Assembly: GCA_037576195.1 (NCBI GenBank)
Contig: CM075104.1
Location: 16,756,211 to 16,820,210 of the forward strand
Reading direction: 5' to 3'
From: Phytoseiulus persimilis
Taxonomy: Eukaryota; Arthropoda; Arachnida; Mesostigmata; Phytoseiidae
DNA length: 64,000 nucleotides
Shown here: positions 22,668 through 35,320 of the stretch, in pieces
Layout: each line of letters starts with the position of its first letter
Numbering within the stretch: position 1 is the first letter of the stretch
The notes under the pieces: generated by a model
Told to the model about the DNA's origin: nothing
Databases searched by the model: none
Seen by the model: only the letters and a program-made list of their open reading frames with translations
Program-made: the position numbers and the translations under genes

Positions 22668-25325
22668 TCGGATCAGGCTAGGTTTGTCTCCTTCTCAACT
22701 CCTTATCGAGTACCGAACCATGTGATTGTAGTTTCGTTGTTGTGGATTCCGATGAAGATTCGAAGCTACCTCTTGAAAATCAAGTACAATACGAGTTCCG
22801 AAGCTCATTGATGAGAAATCTCCGTATTGATACAGTTTCAGTTGTGACTGGAGACGTTTTCGAATCGAGCATGTTTTTTCTTGTGGAACGGCGATTTTTC
22901 ACTGCGATCGGCCCAGACTGAGTCAGATCCGATGCAGTTTCGAAAGCGCTCCAATCACCGGCAAATAAACATTTTGTCTTTGTTTGCAAAACGGAGAAAC
23001 TTTCGATTTTTTTTGCTTCTTCGTTCCTACGTGAATCCCGAATCTGTAGAGGAAACCGGGAAGAAAATGCTCAGAACTATGAAACTTGAGGAATGTTGAC
23101 GAAGATTCATATCTACGGAGCCACGGGTCGTTCCATTGTCAGCGGTGGGACCGCCGTTTTGTCGCTCGGTCTCCCACGAATCGGCTGCCCGGCGAACAAT
23201 GAAGAGTCTGGCTCTGATCCCGTGATGCGATACCTTACCAGCACTTTATTTGAGCGACGTACATTTTCTCGTCACGATTATACGACTTTTGATTCGGAAT
23301 TGACATCGATGCTTATCATAAATATGTCAACTTCAAGCTTTTCCTAGGCATCGAAGGCCAACCTGCAATCTCATGCTGAACGAATCAAGCGCGGATTCCT
23401 TTAAAAATCTATAGGTACCTCAAATGCGTTGAAAGCATTAGCTAGTAATGCCATCTCGTTGTTTGGTCTCTTCCTTAACTCGTTCCGAGACGTTTTGATG
23501 ATGCTTCACCTCACTCGAGGCGAGACTTCGTTCGATCTTGTACAGGGGCAGCGCATGCTTATTGAGCCGGAAATTTTGGGCAATCCAACAGCAACGCTGA
23601 TGAACGGTTTCCGAGCTTGAGAGTTCTCAAATTTCGCTCGAAATCGCGTTTGTCTCGCGACAAGAAGTATTCGCGATGGATTGTACATTGAAGGTCCAGA
23701 AGTACAATGTTTAAATTACCACTTCTTTCTACCTAACAAATTAAAGTGTGTGTTGGTGGCTGCGATTGTTGGCAGTCCAACGTTTTCTCGAAGGCGCGGC
23801 CTTGGGTGGTTGTCTGGTGCTGGGACTCCTGTCCGCCTTTGATCACCAGTCGCTGAGTTTCAGTACTTTTCCGAAGGTCTCTGTGTTCGACCTGCAATCA
23901 TGAGAAGGTTTGATTTCATGGATCGAAGAGAATCGCTACCTCGATAGCAATCGGATTACAAGCATAGAATCGAGCGAAAGTGCGTGTTCAGCTGCAGTCG
24001 GAGCAAATCACGATATCGCTCATGTTGAGAGCGGCGTCAACGAGTGGTGTAGTCGAATAGAGGGAAAACGTTCAATCTGTCGCAGGGAATGGTGCCCGCA
24101 CTACGAGGTTGCTGGTGCCGGACGGCGGTTCAGGACCACTGGACCAGGAAAATAACGCAAGTCCTCCGGGAGGATTCTCACTGCGCACCATTCCTGCGTG
24201 TTGGTCGGCTCAACTTCTGGCCCACATAGCCCCCAAAATGGGTTTTCCCCGGAAGAGCCCCGGACATGATTCCCGACGTGCGTCTTGCACTAAAACAGAG
24301 CTCCGGAAGTTTGTGCAAACCGTTCGAAGCAGCAGGGCTGACCGTTCGGCAGCTCCGAGATCTGTGGAGGACATGCGGTCTACCTAGAACCCTCAACACG
24401 TAATCTGCAACTTCACAAAGAGAAGTACGGGTCAAGGGACTTTTCGTAACTAGAGTTCGAGAGTTCTCGAATTGATATACAAAGCATGAGAGAAGTCCTG
24501 AACAGTGGATCAAATATCGAGAACATTCACTGCGGAGGTCGATATACCAATTTTCTTCCGATGACCATGCGCCGAGTATATGAGTGAAGGAACACAGTTA
24601 AGCTCCCGATCCTAACAGGGCAAAGATCGTCATCTCAAGTCTGGCTGAAATCAAACCGATAGGAATTTCTCAACGAGGCGGAACAGAGCCACGGCCCTGA
24701 GAGTGCAGAACATGCATGAGATGAACCTCAGACGTTGAAGCGGAACACAAACATAGATCGACACGGACGACATCGACTCCAATCCAGCCGACGATATTTG
24801 CCAGGTGGACCACGCGGTCTGCAACTCATGTTCGCGCGTGCGATCAAACCCGGTCAGCCTCCTACGGCTATCTCGGAGCACTGTGGCGAAAGGACGTTAA
24901 CTTCGTCAAATCGAGGACAAAGGCGACACACACTAAAATTCGAGGAGTATGGTTTCCAAGAAGGACACTATGAGCAGAGAAGAACAGACATCAAGTCCGA
25001 CAGGATGTTGTTTCCTCAGGCATGCGAGGCCGGTTGGGAGGAGTTTCACTTTTTTGCACTGACACCAACACGAAACATGGAGCGGATACGATGACGGATA
25101 GAGAATAAGATACAGCGTGAAACGAAGCTTCAGTTATTCTGCGTCGTGCAATTAGAACGGCCGAGCTGTTCTACGCGTGAATGTTCCATGCACGCATGCG
25201 TACTCCCATGTTAGACAAGCGCTGGTTGGCACGGCTTATTGGCATCGATAAACAACACTCGAAAGTTAGCTGGGATGGAAAGAAAAGTCAGGAGAAAATT
25301 CCAAATCAATCTGAGATGGTTTTAC
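22668..25325. other. Intergenic interval between convergent genes
   Basis: This lies between the plus-strand coiled-coil gene and the minus-strand proline-rich gene, so both 3' ends face into it. Frames are short and I recognise nothing. I saw no canonical AATAAA for the proline-rich gene within 200 bp of its stop. Confidence 0.5.
22964..22969 (+). other. Candidate polyadenylation signal of the small coiled-coil gene
   Basis: AATAAA occurs on the plus strand about 300 bases past the stop codon, and a T-rich stretch follows it. Use of this site is inferred. Confidence 0.4.
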
Positions 25326-27341
25326 CTATTCGAGGAAATTTCCGAAGTCGACGAAGTTTCTGAAACGATTGTTCTTCACGCCGTTGTCGAGACGATTTCT
25401 GCTCAACGAATCTTCTTTCGACGGGAACTGGCCGCCGTGGAATATGAGGAAACTGTTCCGGGGAACTCGTTCTGGATCCAGATCGTCACCTTTGCGACGA
25501 ATCACCTGTCCGGCTTTCTTTTGTTTGTCGAAATCTAAAATTGAAATTCGCTCGTCGTTGAAGCGGAATATTTTCGGGTAGCCATCGAAGCTGCCGCGAA
25601 CAAAATCGTATTTCGGGAACGGCTGATTGATGGGTCTGTCGGCGAGTTGGAGATTCGGCGGTGGTGGGAGAGCCAGAGGATAGACCGCTCGAGGCGGTTC
25701 CGGCTGTATGAGAACGGGTCTCTGTGGGATGTCCACGGGTGCAGGTGGCGGCGGAGGCGGAGGTGGCGGGTTCAGTGGGATCCGTGGTGAGGAATGGCCG
25801 AGAGGTGCAGCGGGGGGCAGTGCGATAGGAGCCAATGGCGCAGGATCTTCGATCACGGGAGGCGTTGGTAGCGGAAGGCGCGGCGGAAGTGGTTGACGTG
25901 GTTTGGGTGGTTCTTGAGGAGGCGGAATACCTCGATTGTCGAAATTGAACAGTTTCGGTAGTTGAGGGATGAGCTGGAACAGCGCATCGGGGCTGTCTTT
26001 GAAGTTCAGGGGCACCGCGCTCGGATTGAACACACCGCGATATTCGATATGGTTCGGGCCGACATTGGTGAAGAAGAAGAATGCTTGAGGAGAGCCTTGG
26101 AATGGATTGTCTTGTAGGAATGCGATGCGCTTATTGAAGTTCGGTGTGGTTTTATTGTCTTCTTTGTTGGCACCGTTATCGATATTGTTCGACGGCTGAT
26201 CTTTTTGAACATTGTTGATGTTGCTCTTGTGATTGACCTCCTGACGATGGTTGTTCTTGAGATTGCTAATCATCGGAGGGTTATTGGGTTTGAAAGCGGT
26301 TGCGCTGTCCTCTTTGGGGCTGAAGAATTTGCCTGCGGACCCGCCACGCTTCCGTCCCGAAGTCTTCGGTGAGTTGACTCTATCTTGCTTGTCGATGAAG
26401 TCCAGGACTGAATCGAAGTTGATGTCCTTCTTCCGAGGTTTCCTGGATGAATCGTCAGCCGGGCCCTGCGTCAAAGTTGTGAACGGAGGTGGAGGAACAC
26501 TGAGCCGTGCCGCCGGGACGGGTTCGAACCGGTTCGGCTGGTTGGGTAAGTGCGGCTGCCTGGGCGCAATCGCAACCTCTAAAGCTCCTTTGTTGATAGC
26601 TTCGCCGAAGTCGCTCTTCCGCTGCCTGGGAAACGGCGGTGGCGGAGGAGGCGGGAGTGGTTCGTAAGGAACATCTCTGAAGGGTGCCTGGGTCGCAGGA
26701 GGGAGCCATGCAGACACCGGGCTGTCGGTGATCGAACCGAAATCGGAGAAATCCGACGACTTTGTTTTTGGATGGCGATGCTCTTTGTGCGGTTTCGTTG
26801 ACAACGGGTGACTTTGTTTCAGGCGTCTTCGCTTGTTTCTCTTCGGGGATTCGCTCAAAACGATAGGACGGTCGAAGTCTTGCGTTTGCGCATGCCCGCG
26901 CGGAGCTATTCGAGGCTCGAAGGGGTTCGGCGGCGGTGGAGCCACGAACCGGACGGGCGGTTGCGTTGGAGTCAGGCCGGGTCGCTCCGTGTGCGGAGGT
27001 CGTTTCAACGGATGGCTTGAAGGAGCCTCTGTGCCGTATCGAGGCGTGTAAGGTTTCGGGGACGAAAGCGGCCGCAATCTCGTCCCGAACGGTATATGTG
27101 TCTGGTAGGATTCGGTTGTAACTTTCAGATCGACGCTTTCCTCGTTCTGCTGGATCGTCCTATCTTGGCGGACGCTTGCGTCTGCCACGACCACAGAGAC
27201 GGTCTGTTTCGAGTCCATGCCGTGGAGGAACGATTCCATATCGTCATGGTGACTCGTCGTTTTGTTTTTGGCGCCATGAGCCTCTCGAAACGTGCACACG
27301 AGTAGCACCACCAGAAGCGGCGGCGCTAACCGTGGTATCAT
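25326..27341 (-). CDS. Secreted proline-rich, intrinsically disordered protein (671 aa)
   Basis: A single 672-codon frame starts with a clear signal peptide (residues 1-23, hydrophobic core LLVVLLVC, ending near AHG). The rest is low-complexity and extracellular in style: Pro-rich blocks at about 229-238 and 525-533, an Asn/Lys-rich part at about 360-403, and basic clusters at 167-173 (KRNKRRR) and 300-305 that could be furin-type cleavage sites. A recurrent aromatic motif appears as DFDRP, SDFSDFG, KSDFGEA and FVDFGNF. The C-terminal 100 residues are less biased and Phe/Arg-rich. There are almost no cysteines after the signal peptide, so a disulfide-folded domain is unlikely. A cuticle, matrix or silk-like role fits, but no named domain is visible. 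A splice acceptor (TTTCCTTTTCAG) touches the ATG, so a non-coding first exon lies upstream. Confidence 0.85.
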   Translation of the reverse strand: MIPRLAPPLLVVLLVCTFREAHGAKNKTTSHHDDMESFLHGMDSKQTVSVVVADASVRQDRTIQQNEESVDLKVTTESYQTHIPFGTRLRPLSSPKPYTPRYGTEAPSSHPLKRPPHTERPGLTPTQPPVRFVAPPPPNPFEPRIAPRGHAQTQDFDRPIVLSESPKRNKRRRLKQSHPLSTKPHKEHRHPKTKSSDFSDFGSITDSPVSAWLPPATQAPFRDVPYEPLPPPPPPPFPRQRKSDFGEAINKGALEVAIAPRQPHLPNQPNRFEPVPAARLSVPPPPFTTLTQGPADDSSRKPRKKDINFDSVLDFIDKQDRVNSPKTSGRKRGGSAGKFFSPKEDSATAFKPNNPPMISNLKNNHRQEVNHKSNINNVQKDQPSNNIDNGANKEDNKTTPNFNKRIAFLQDNPFQGSPQAFFFFTNVGPNHIEYRGVFNPSAVPLNFKDSPDALFQLIPQLPKLFNFDNRGIPPPQEPPKPRQPLPPRLPLPTPPVIEDPAPLAPIALPPAAPLGHSSPRIPLNPPPPPPPPPAPVDIPQRPVLIQPEPPRAVYPLALPPPPNLQLADRPINQPFPKYDFVRGSFDGYPKIFRFNDERISILDFDKQKKAGQVIRRKGDDLDPERVPRNSFLIFHGGQFPSKEDSLSRNRLDNGVKNNRFRNFVDFGNFLE

Positions 27342-27353
27342 CTGAAAAGGAAA
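27342..27353 (-). other. Splice acceptor abutting the start codon of the proline-rich gene
   Basis: On the minus strand a pyrimidine-rich tract ends in CAG immediately before ATG. The 5' UTR must then come from an exon further up. Donor-like sites lie near 28288 (GTAAGC) and 28354 (GTGAGTATC), but I cannot choose between them. Confidence 0.65.
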
Positions 27354-30300
27354 TCGACAACGAAAAGTTAGCTCCGGAATCTTGTTCCCAGCTTCGCGTG
27401 CGTTCTGTCTCAGCTGCTCTTTCTAAGTTTCTTTCTGTTGCACACCGACGTGAACGCAGATATGAAGCGGTCTTCTTTCCCAAGGTGTTCCCAGACGTCT
27501 ACACCCGTCGGCAGCAAGCGGCTCTGTTCATCCGCGACCTCTGACCTCTGCGGGCCATATTGCCAAGCAAGCAAGTTTGCTAGCGAGCCGACGAGGGAGC
27601 GAACGAGCGAGCAAGCACTTTCAGATAGCCCCAAACGGACGAGTACCAGACATCACATCCTCGGCTTGCGCTGTTGTCTTTGTGATGCTGCGGCACCATT
27701 ATTAAGCATGGCCTTGCAGAAGCACCGCAACCGCTGCAACCGCCGCCGCCACCGCAACGACAACAACAACACGATCCTTGTACCCCGTCACATGGTCGGA
27801 GGTGAAAAATATTACGAAGATCATCAGGCGTAAGAACAAGGAACGAACAAGAAGAGCCTTTTTCTTTGGTTCCATGTACTGCTCTGTTCTCTATTCTGAA
27901 TGCTCGCGAAAGCCAGCGAAGATCTTCGTTGTGACGTCGACAACAATTTGTCCTCGACTTCGGTCAGTTCGCGTTGAAAACGCATCGTAACCGAACGACA
28001 CCGAGAATCGAACTCTTTGAGTGACACCGAGACCGATCACTAACTGCGAGTCGATGCGACGGATCAGACGAAGTCATTTCCTCGCGCAGTTATGAACGAA
28101 ACCACGGGGGAGCAGCAGCTCTCGCCGAGAGTCTCACAATATTCGAAAAAAACGGGACTCCTGTCGGCTACTCGGTGTTTCCGAGACCCTCTCTGCTCGA
28201 GCCGGCTGCCTTGAACTTGTGGAGAACTGGTTCGGATCTCGATCAATGTTCCTCGTGGAATCTGTCCAGGGGGTAGAGGTCGCGCTTACCACTCGGACGT
28301 TTCCGCGGCTCATTATCAGAGCCACGATCGATGATCAGAGATCGGGGATACTCACAGTGAATAGAGTTCTCTTTGTCGCGGCGTTCGCGTGTTGGAGACA
28401 TTTCACGAAGTTCACATCAGTTCAAAACAACCGCAACGCCCTCAGCGAAGAATAGAAGAGAGGCTTCAGGTCAGCACAGAAAACAGGTCTCCCTTTTCTG
28501 TTATGGAAGCATTTCTGTCTGGGAGATCTTCGGCTTTGATTCTGTCCTTTCATCCCGACGCGGAAAACTGCCGACCCAGCATACTTTTGCCCCATATCGT
28601 CAGGGCTGCGAACAGATCTCAGATCTGTCGATCCGATGGGAAGCGATCGTGACGAAGATTCGCCGCTCTCATCCAACAACGAACTTGAACGACCTCACTT
28701 TGACAATGTAGCGCTGCACGCGAAGTTTATGTACTGGAACTATGTCGTTGTAACCCCTTTCTTTCCGCAAGTTTATTCGGGACCTTGGTCCTCACCTTGA
28801 ATAAACAACAGGTTTATCCCAACCATCATCAGGGGTCGTGAGACAGACAGAGTGGATTGAGCTGAGTCGACGGATCACGACAAAAAACGTTCAGACTGCT
28901 CCTCCACTTCCATATGGACACGAAAACCGAAACGGACATGGCCTTGTGACTTTGGAGTGCGTCACCCCGCTGCCCTCTCTGCGTTCGCGGTGAGCTACGC
29001 GTGAAATGAACATGCGGCATGCAGCCCTGCGTTCTGTGTCCGTGCTCGTTGCGAAAGTTCCGCTCGGGTGCTTCTGCTAACGGAAGAAATTGAACCGATA
29101 TGATCACGATTTTCAGCATTTTTGCAGAGTCTTCTCAAGTCGCCAAGACAAATCACGAGATACGCGGTTCTGAGGCACGACTGGGCACGCGAAGTTCAAG
29201 GCCGGCGTTCTTTCAGTGTGTTCGTACCTAGGCGGTGCGGTCGGGAGGGGAAAAAGCTATTCCCAAATCTTCAATTGGCGGCCGTGAATGGGACTGTCGT
29301 CACTGATCTTGTGTCCCTGTCCTGCGCGCTTTCCTTTCTCTTCTTGCTCCTCGATAAGCTTCAGAGACAATGCCCCAGAGGGTCCTTCTCAAATGAAATC
29401 CACGCGTCCGAGCGATACGCGTTACCCGGTATCGCTAAATGGTATTTTGATTGAGACTCAAACCACTGTGTATAACTGGTTGAAGGCTGTGTACCGAATC
29501 TAGCGGACAGGATAACAAGACATTGAAGCATTCATGCCGAGCCGCTATTTCCAGCATCGACCTGACGGCATCCCGCTCAGGGTGAGAACGGTGTTTAGTC
29601 GGCGATCTAGATTCTTCCCGACCTGAGTCAAGTCGATCTATCGCCCGAATCGATTTTCCGATCCAATCTCATCCGGCGACATACGCGGGGCGCGACAATA
29701 ATCCACTTATCGTGGGCATAATCGATAGCTGCAACCAGAGGAACAAACAATGCGACATGGGCAGTAAGGCGTGACGTCAGGAATTCGACGGAGAAAACGA
29801 GAGAAAAACCAGGATTTCAAGGCTGGGAACCGCTAAACGTTTGTCGGCGTGCATGTGGCCCCTGAACCGCTATCCGCACAGCGGGTAGAAGCGAAAACGA
29901 CGCTTTCCCGCGTACGTGACTGTCGGAAAGTGATGTCAGGGTTAAAGAGGTCCTCTGAGGAATTCATCATTTGACGCTAGTTAAGTCATCACGACCAGCT
30001 AAAGCTGTCGTAGCAGGCGACATATAGGACTCGACTTGGAACAACGGATTGTTGGCTTTGAGTTACGTGGATTGCATCGGAAACGTTGCGCGCCTCGTCG
30101 TAGTACAACGGATCGTGACTTCTCCGAATTATGAGTCGTCGTCGCCGTGATTATGTTGCGAGATCAATCTATAAGCGGCGCTCAGTTTTTCGTGGGAAGT
30201 ATTGCTTGTTTCGGCGAGCGCTCCGCGTCAACGTGGCATCCGCTTACTACTTTCGGTAGCGCTAGCATTAAACCACCGCAGCTGAACGGGTCTTCAGCGA

Positions 30301-33300
30301 GTATTCCACTATTTTAGAAGCTCGCGATAACAGAGCTGCACAGATGCAAGCTTACCTTCTGGTGGCCGCTCTATGGTCTTTTGGGTGGGCGGTGGTTGAG
30401 ATCGAAACGTCCGCTATGGATCCACATGGGGATCTCACCACCAGTCCAGACTCTGAAAGTTGAGATATGGATCGTTAGGAAATTTTAGCGCTTCGACAGC
30501 ACCTAGGGAATAAAATTTACCTATAAGGGAGCACAGGGCTTGGACCCGGGGCCGTCGAAGCAATTCCATCTAGCAGAATAGTGCGCATCATATTTCCGGA
30601 AGAGGCGGGAAGTTCTCAAAGCTCCTAGTTATCTTGGATTGCTAGTTGATATTCCTCATTTCGATTCTCGCTGACCTCACGTTTCCTGACCGCGATCAAC
30701 AACAACAACAGGGGAGAAATCGATCGGAATCCCCGCGATGAAGATGCCTGTTCACCCGCGCTCAATCGACGACAACGATTTCTCATTATATGATCGGGAG
30801 CTTCTGAAATACCACAACAGCTCTGCGAGGGGTCTGCGCTGCGATTCCGAATCGGAAATCCCGATCGGAAAAACGCACGCGCATGGGGCTCCGTCCGGGA
30901 CCCTTCTCGGAGTCGTCATCCTGTCAACCATCTGAACTATTGAGAATCATATCTTCAGCGACCGCTTCCGTTCCGGCTCGTCCCGCGGCGGTTCCTTCAT
31001 TTTCCGCTTTCAATTTTCACGAACCCCGGCCGAAGCTGCTAGTGGAACACAGTTCGTTTTGCCCCGAAAGTGGCAACCTGTCAAACAGATTCATTTTTTC
31101 TCGCGCTCCAGCATTTTTATCGATGTCCCTCAGTTCGGTTCGCGGACTCCATCGAGGCCAGAGAACGAACGACGGAGAGGCGAGCCGGGAGATTGGATGG
31201 AGCCACCGCCATCATCCGTGACGTGATTCCTGTGCATCGCTCGGCAATGTCTTCCGTGGAGCATACAATAGCAGGACAAGATCTTTCGGTTCGTCATGGC
31301 ATTCTCAGACCCACCCTTTGTGCACACAGAGCTCTTTATCGGTCCTGAGCGAGGGAGATTCTCGCGGACGAATTCCTCGCGGCGAGAGATAAAATTCCGC
31401 GGGCACCGCTCTGCGCAGAAGAAATGCCTCGTTGCCACCCACGGCTTGACACACGGCATCCGAATGTACACCTTTGTCAGCTTTTGAGAGCTTCGCGCTG
31501 TTCCCCGTTGTCTCCAGCTGTTCTCGGCGATGAAGACTAATTCGGAGCAGTATTGGCGGGGATGCTTGTCCGGATGTCGCCGTTTCCTCGTGGACAAAGA
31601 GCATCGGCTCTGCTCAACGTTTTGAGAATCGGAAAAAGGACGAAGCAGATTAATGCATCCTATCCTCGTTGCGCAAGCCGCTGCTCGTCTGCCAGAGGCT
31701 TCCGATGAGACGATGAGAGTTCGTTCAATAGCTTTCCAGCGGATCGTTTCATCGGTCGTCGTTGATGTGATTAGCGATGATTACGAACAACGATACCGTC
31801 AAGGTCGCCGGCCCTCGACGACAAGTCGGTTCATGTTCCGCAGAGGCTTTTGTCTTCAGAGCCAATCATCACAGGAACTTGAGAAGAATCCGCGATGTCC
31901 GTAATTACACGCGGGAATCCGGTCGTTAGTCGAGCTATTCGCAGTAACTCCGGACTGGAAAGAGCGTCCCAGCATTCTTCGTTGGTGCCGTCGTCTTCGT
32001 CGTCGCCGTTCATGATGTGACTAGAACAGAATTTCGTTCAAGGCGCTTCCTTGGTATTCAATTTTAAAACGGACGCACGCCGACCGGATGACCGCTGAGA
32101 GAAACTCGTTCACCTGATGCTCACTCGTCGTCTGAATGCGCAGCACCCCATTGTCGCGCCGGTTCTTCTTTCTTCATTTCCCGCCTTTCTTCATGGCGTT
32201 CGTTCCGTTTTTGTCAAATGAGTGACCGAACACGCTACGACCGAACATGGAGAGCAAGGAGCAGGGGCAGCCCATCGGGGCCCGATCACTGCACCAGTCG
32301 TTCGGTGGCCCGCGACGACAGGTCCCCTTAAATCTGTTCTGTACGATCCTTGCCCTTCCAGGCCGAATTTTCCATGAGTTCCCCACTCACGACGACCGCG
32401 ATCAAGAGGGAAAAGTTTCCGTTCCCTGGTTTGTTCGAATCGCAAACTACCCTCATCCACCGTCGTGTTGGGATCACAACCGAGTGCGGGAGGCCGGGAT
32501 CCGCTCTGTGGTCGTCCGGGCGATCACCGTCACCGGCGGGCCCCGGTGCTGGAGATTTTCGCGTTCTTCGACATGAGAGGCCTTGAGATCTGGTGTTAAC
32601 TCGGCGGTTCGCGGGCGACGATCACGTCACCCTTCACCATGTTCTAGTCAAAAGAGAGCCCGTTCACAACTTCAATATTTATTGAGTTCTGGCGGTGCCG
32701 TTCCAGAAAGCGGGTTCGTCGGATACGTTGGAGCCACTGACAGAAGTAGCACGTCGCGGAATCCATCCGTATTGTTGGCTCTCCCTCGGTCGCTCGTTCG
32801 AAGCTGCTGAGCGGAACGCTGGCGCAAGGTGTGGAGCGTGAGTATTCGCAACCCGGCGGATAAAATTGTTTAAAATCGCTCGATGCCGCCATTGCACCCA
32901 CCGGAGTCCATGAAAACAAAAGCCGGGCTCTGTCCCAGACCGCGAGTCCGCCACCGCGCATTGACTCCTACGGGACGCGTCATCCAAACCATTGGCATAA
33001 CTGGGATGGACGGACTGGTGGGGCGCGGTTGTTTGATTCCCCGGCGAAGTCTGATATTGAGTTTCGCTGAAGAACGTGCGCTCATTCCAGACGGATCAGA
33101 ATATTTAGCGGAAGCCGATGCGGCGATGAGATTCGGCGGAATACTAACATTCTCAGGCTCTCGCTTACGTTGATCGGCGGTTCGATCGAGCGGAGCGCTT
33201 CCTCGAGAGATAGCGAGATATCGACGACGCACGCGCGCGACGTGACGGCATTTCCCGCACACTTGGCTTGTAACACCCTCGTAGATCGTAAGAGAACGTC

Positions 33301-35296
33301 GAGATTTATTGCTGGGGAAATCCGGACGAGGAATTGGATCGAAATCGTGTCCGGGATCGAGTGAAACTCCCTGATTTTATTCTCGTTTCCTATCACGAGC
33401 CCGATCGAGTCTGACACAGTTACATGGGAGAGTCCGATCGACCTGTTTACGCGGGATATTCCCTCGAACGCCGAAATAGTTCGCAGCACGTGCTTCATCG
33501 CAAAAGTGAAACGGAGCAGGTTGTTGAACAGCAGCTGGCAGAGTGAGAACTGTTCAAAACCCAACTTGGAGAAACCTGTACGAGAGGCGGGATGATGATC
33601 CGATTGTCTGCCCCAACACTTGGGAGCCACATTCATGAGCAGGAAACAGAAAGTTTTCCTAATCAAGAATATAATGAAACCGAAGCAAACGAAGGCATAA
33701 CGCGGATGGGGTGCCTGTTCTTCCCCGACTGTGAAACGGGCACGCGCGCGTCAGTGTACCGAACGGCACGCGAATGAAAATGCGGAGCGACAACTTCCTT
33801 TCACAGGCCATCGTTGGCTCTTATTGTGATTCGGCAGACATTCCGTGTGTTCTAGTCATACCGTCGCTGTCCCGTTGTGGAAGTTCGTCATTCCACGACA
33901 CGCGCTTGATGCCCAGAAGACCACCTCGGGCACAAAATGACGAAGCCATCGTTGTCGACGACAAAGTCCCACGGCTGAAAGCATCTTTTGAAACAAGCAG
34001 ATGGACTGATTGTGAGTGAGTGACCGCCTGGAGCTTAAGGAACCTCACAACGCCAGATGGGAACGCGCAACAGTCCCGCTAATCTCGGCAGACATATTTG
34101 TTTTCCGACATTCGTCCGGGACCGGAGCGTCGAAAGTGCAAGCAACGGAAAGGACCACCGAAAGCATCACCATGAGCTTCAGCGGCTCCATCGTCATCGA
34201 CGAGCAGATCAGTGATCCAATCGGTTCAAGTATCCATGATTGATGTCGATTGCTTCTTCTCGTGCCAAAGCCACGTTGAGGACATGCTCAAATCAATCAC
34301 CGCAATCGATGGTGACCCGTGCGCGCAGCGTTCCCGATGATGATACGGTTGTCAAAGTGAGACCCGACTCGACGCGTCGATCACGGGGATGACATTCGAA
34401 CTTTTCGCGCTGATTCGTCAGACGCAACGTCTGGCTAACGTCGTCTGCGCTTCATTCTGCTTTCCCCGACACCGATCTATAGGTACACAGTCATGGGAGA
34501 CACTGCGTTCCGATTCCTTTCCATTTCTCATCGGTCGAGTTCTCATACCCTGAAGGAGGGAAGGAAAAGTGGACGAATAAGAGGGAAAAAAGTTGATCGC
34601 GCACAGACTGCAGCTGCATGGGTCAAGGCCGGGCCCGATTATAATTCAACGGGTATCATGAATCGTCGGCACAAGAAGGGGAGAAATGCATCGCGACGAA
34701 GTCGAATCGAAAATTCATTCGTACATTCTGCGCGAACGAAATTCTGAGACGCTCCTACCGTAGTGTCTGGCTAACGGAGTTTTTTCATACCCGTGATGAG
34801 CAACGTTCACCGTCGAAGATTTCGGCCCCATGAAATAGGAAGGGTCCACTATGTTTCCCTGTCAAGCACAAGTTCCGGTGCAAGGTGGAGAACTAACGAG
34901 TTTTTTGGATGAAAGACGGAATCACTAATTTTCTGCACTAAGCTTAGAGCTCCCTGCCAAAAGCATTTAGACCGCCGCAATATCTCAAGGAAACTCGGAA
35001 CGAGCACAGCAATCGGTGAGTGTTCACAAGTTTCTGTGGAAGCCGTTGCGTCGACGCCCGATAGATTACGAGATATGAGAGCAGCCGTAGAGATAGGGAG
35101 CCGAGTTTTTTTCTGCCGTCTTGTCGAGTGCCGATGTCTTTGAATTTCAACCATCACACTTTGAGGGAGTTCCCCTGTCGACCAACCTGAGCGGTTCATG
35201 GGGAGTCGCACACAAGCATCACGTCCTCAGGCACTTGCAAACCACAAAGACTCCGTATCCCTGTTTGGAATGAAGAACCACTTACAAACTGGAGGG

Positions 35297-35320
35297 GAGA
35301 GAGAGAGAGAGAGAGAGAGA
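35297..35320. repeat. GA dinucleotide microsatellite
   Basis: This is an uninterrupted run of about 12 GA units in non-coding sequence. Confidence 0.95.

Noticed and set aside
26006-26709. Alternative minus- and plus-strand frames inside the proline-rich gene
   Set aside because: They are shadows of the biased codons of the 671-residue frame; only that frame has a signal peptide and runs the whole length.
33082-33666. 194-codon minus-strand frame
   Set aside because: It is of chance length, with no signal peptide, domain or splice support.
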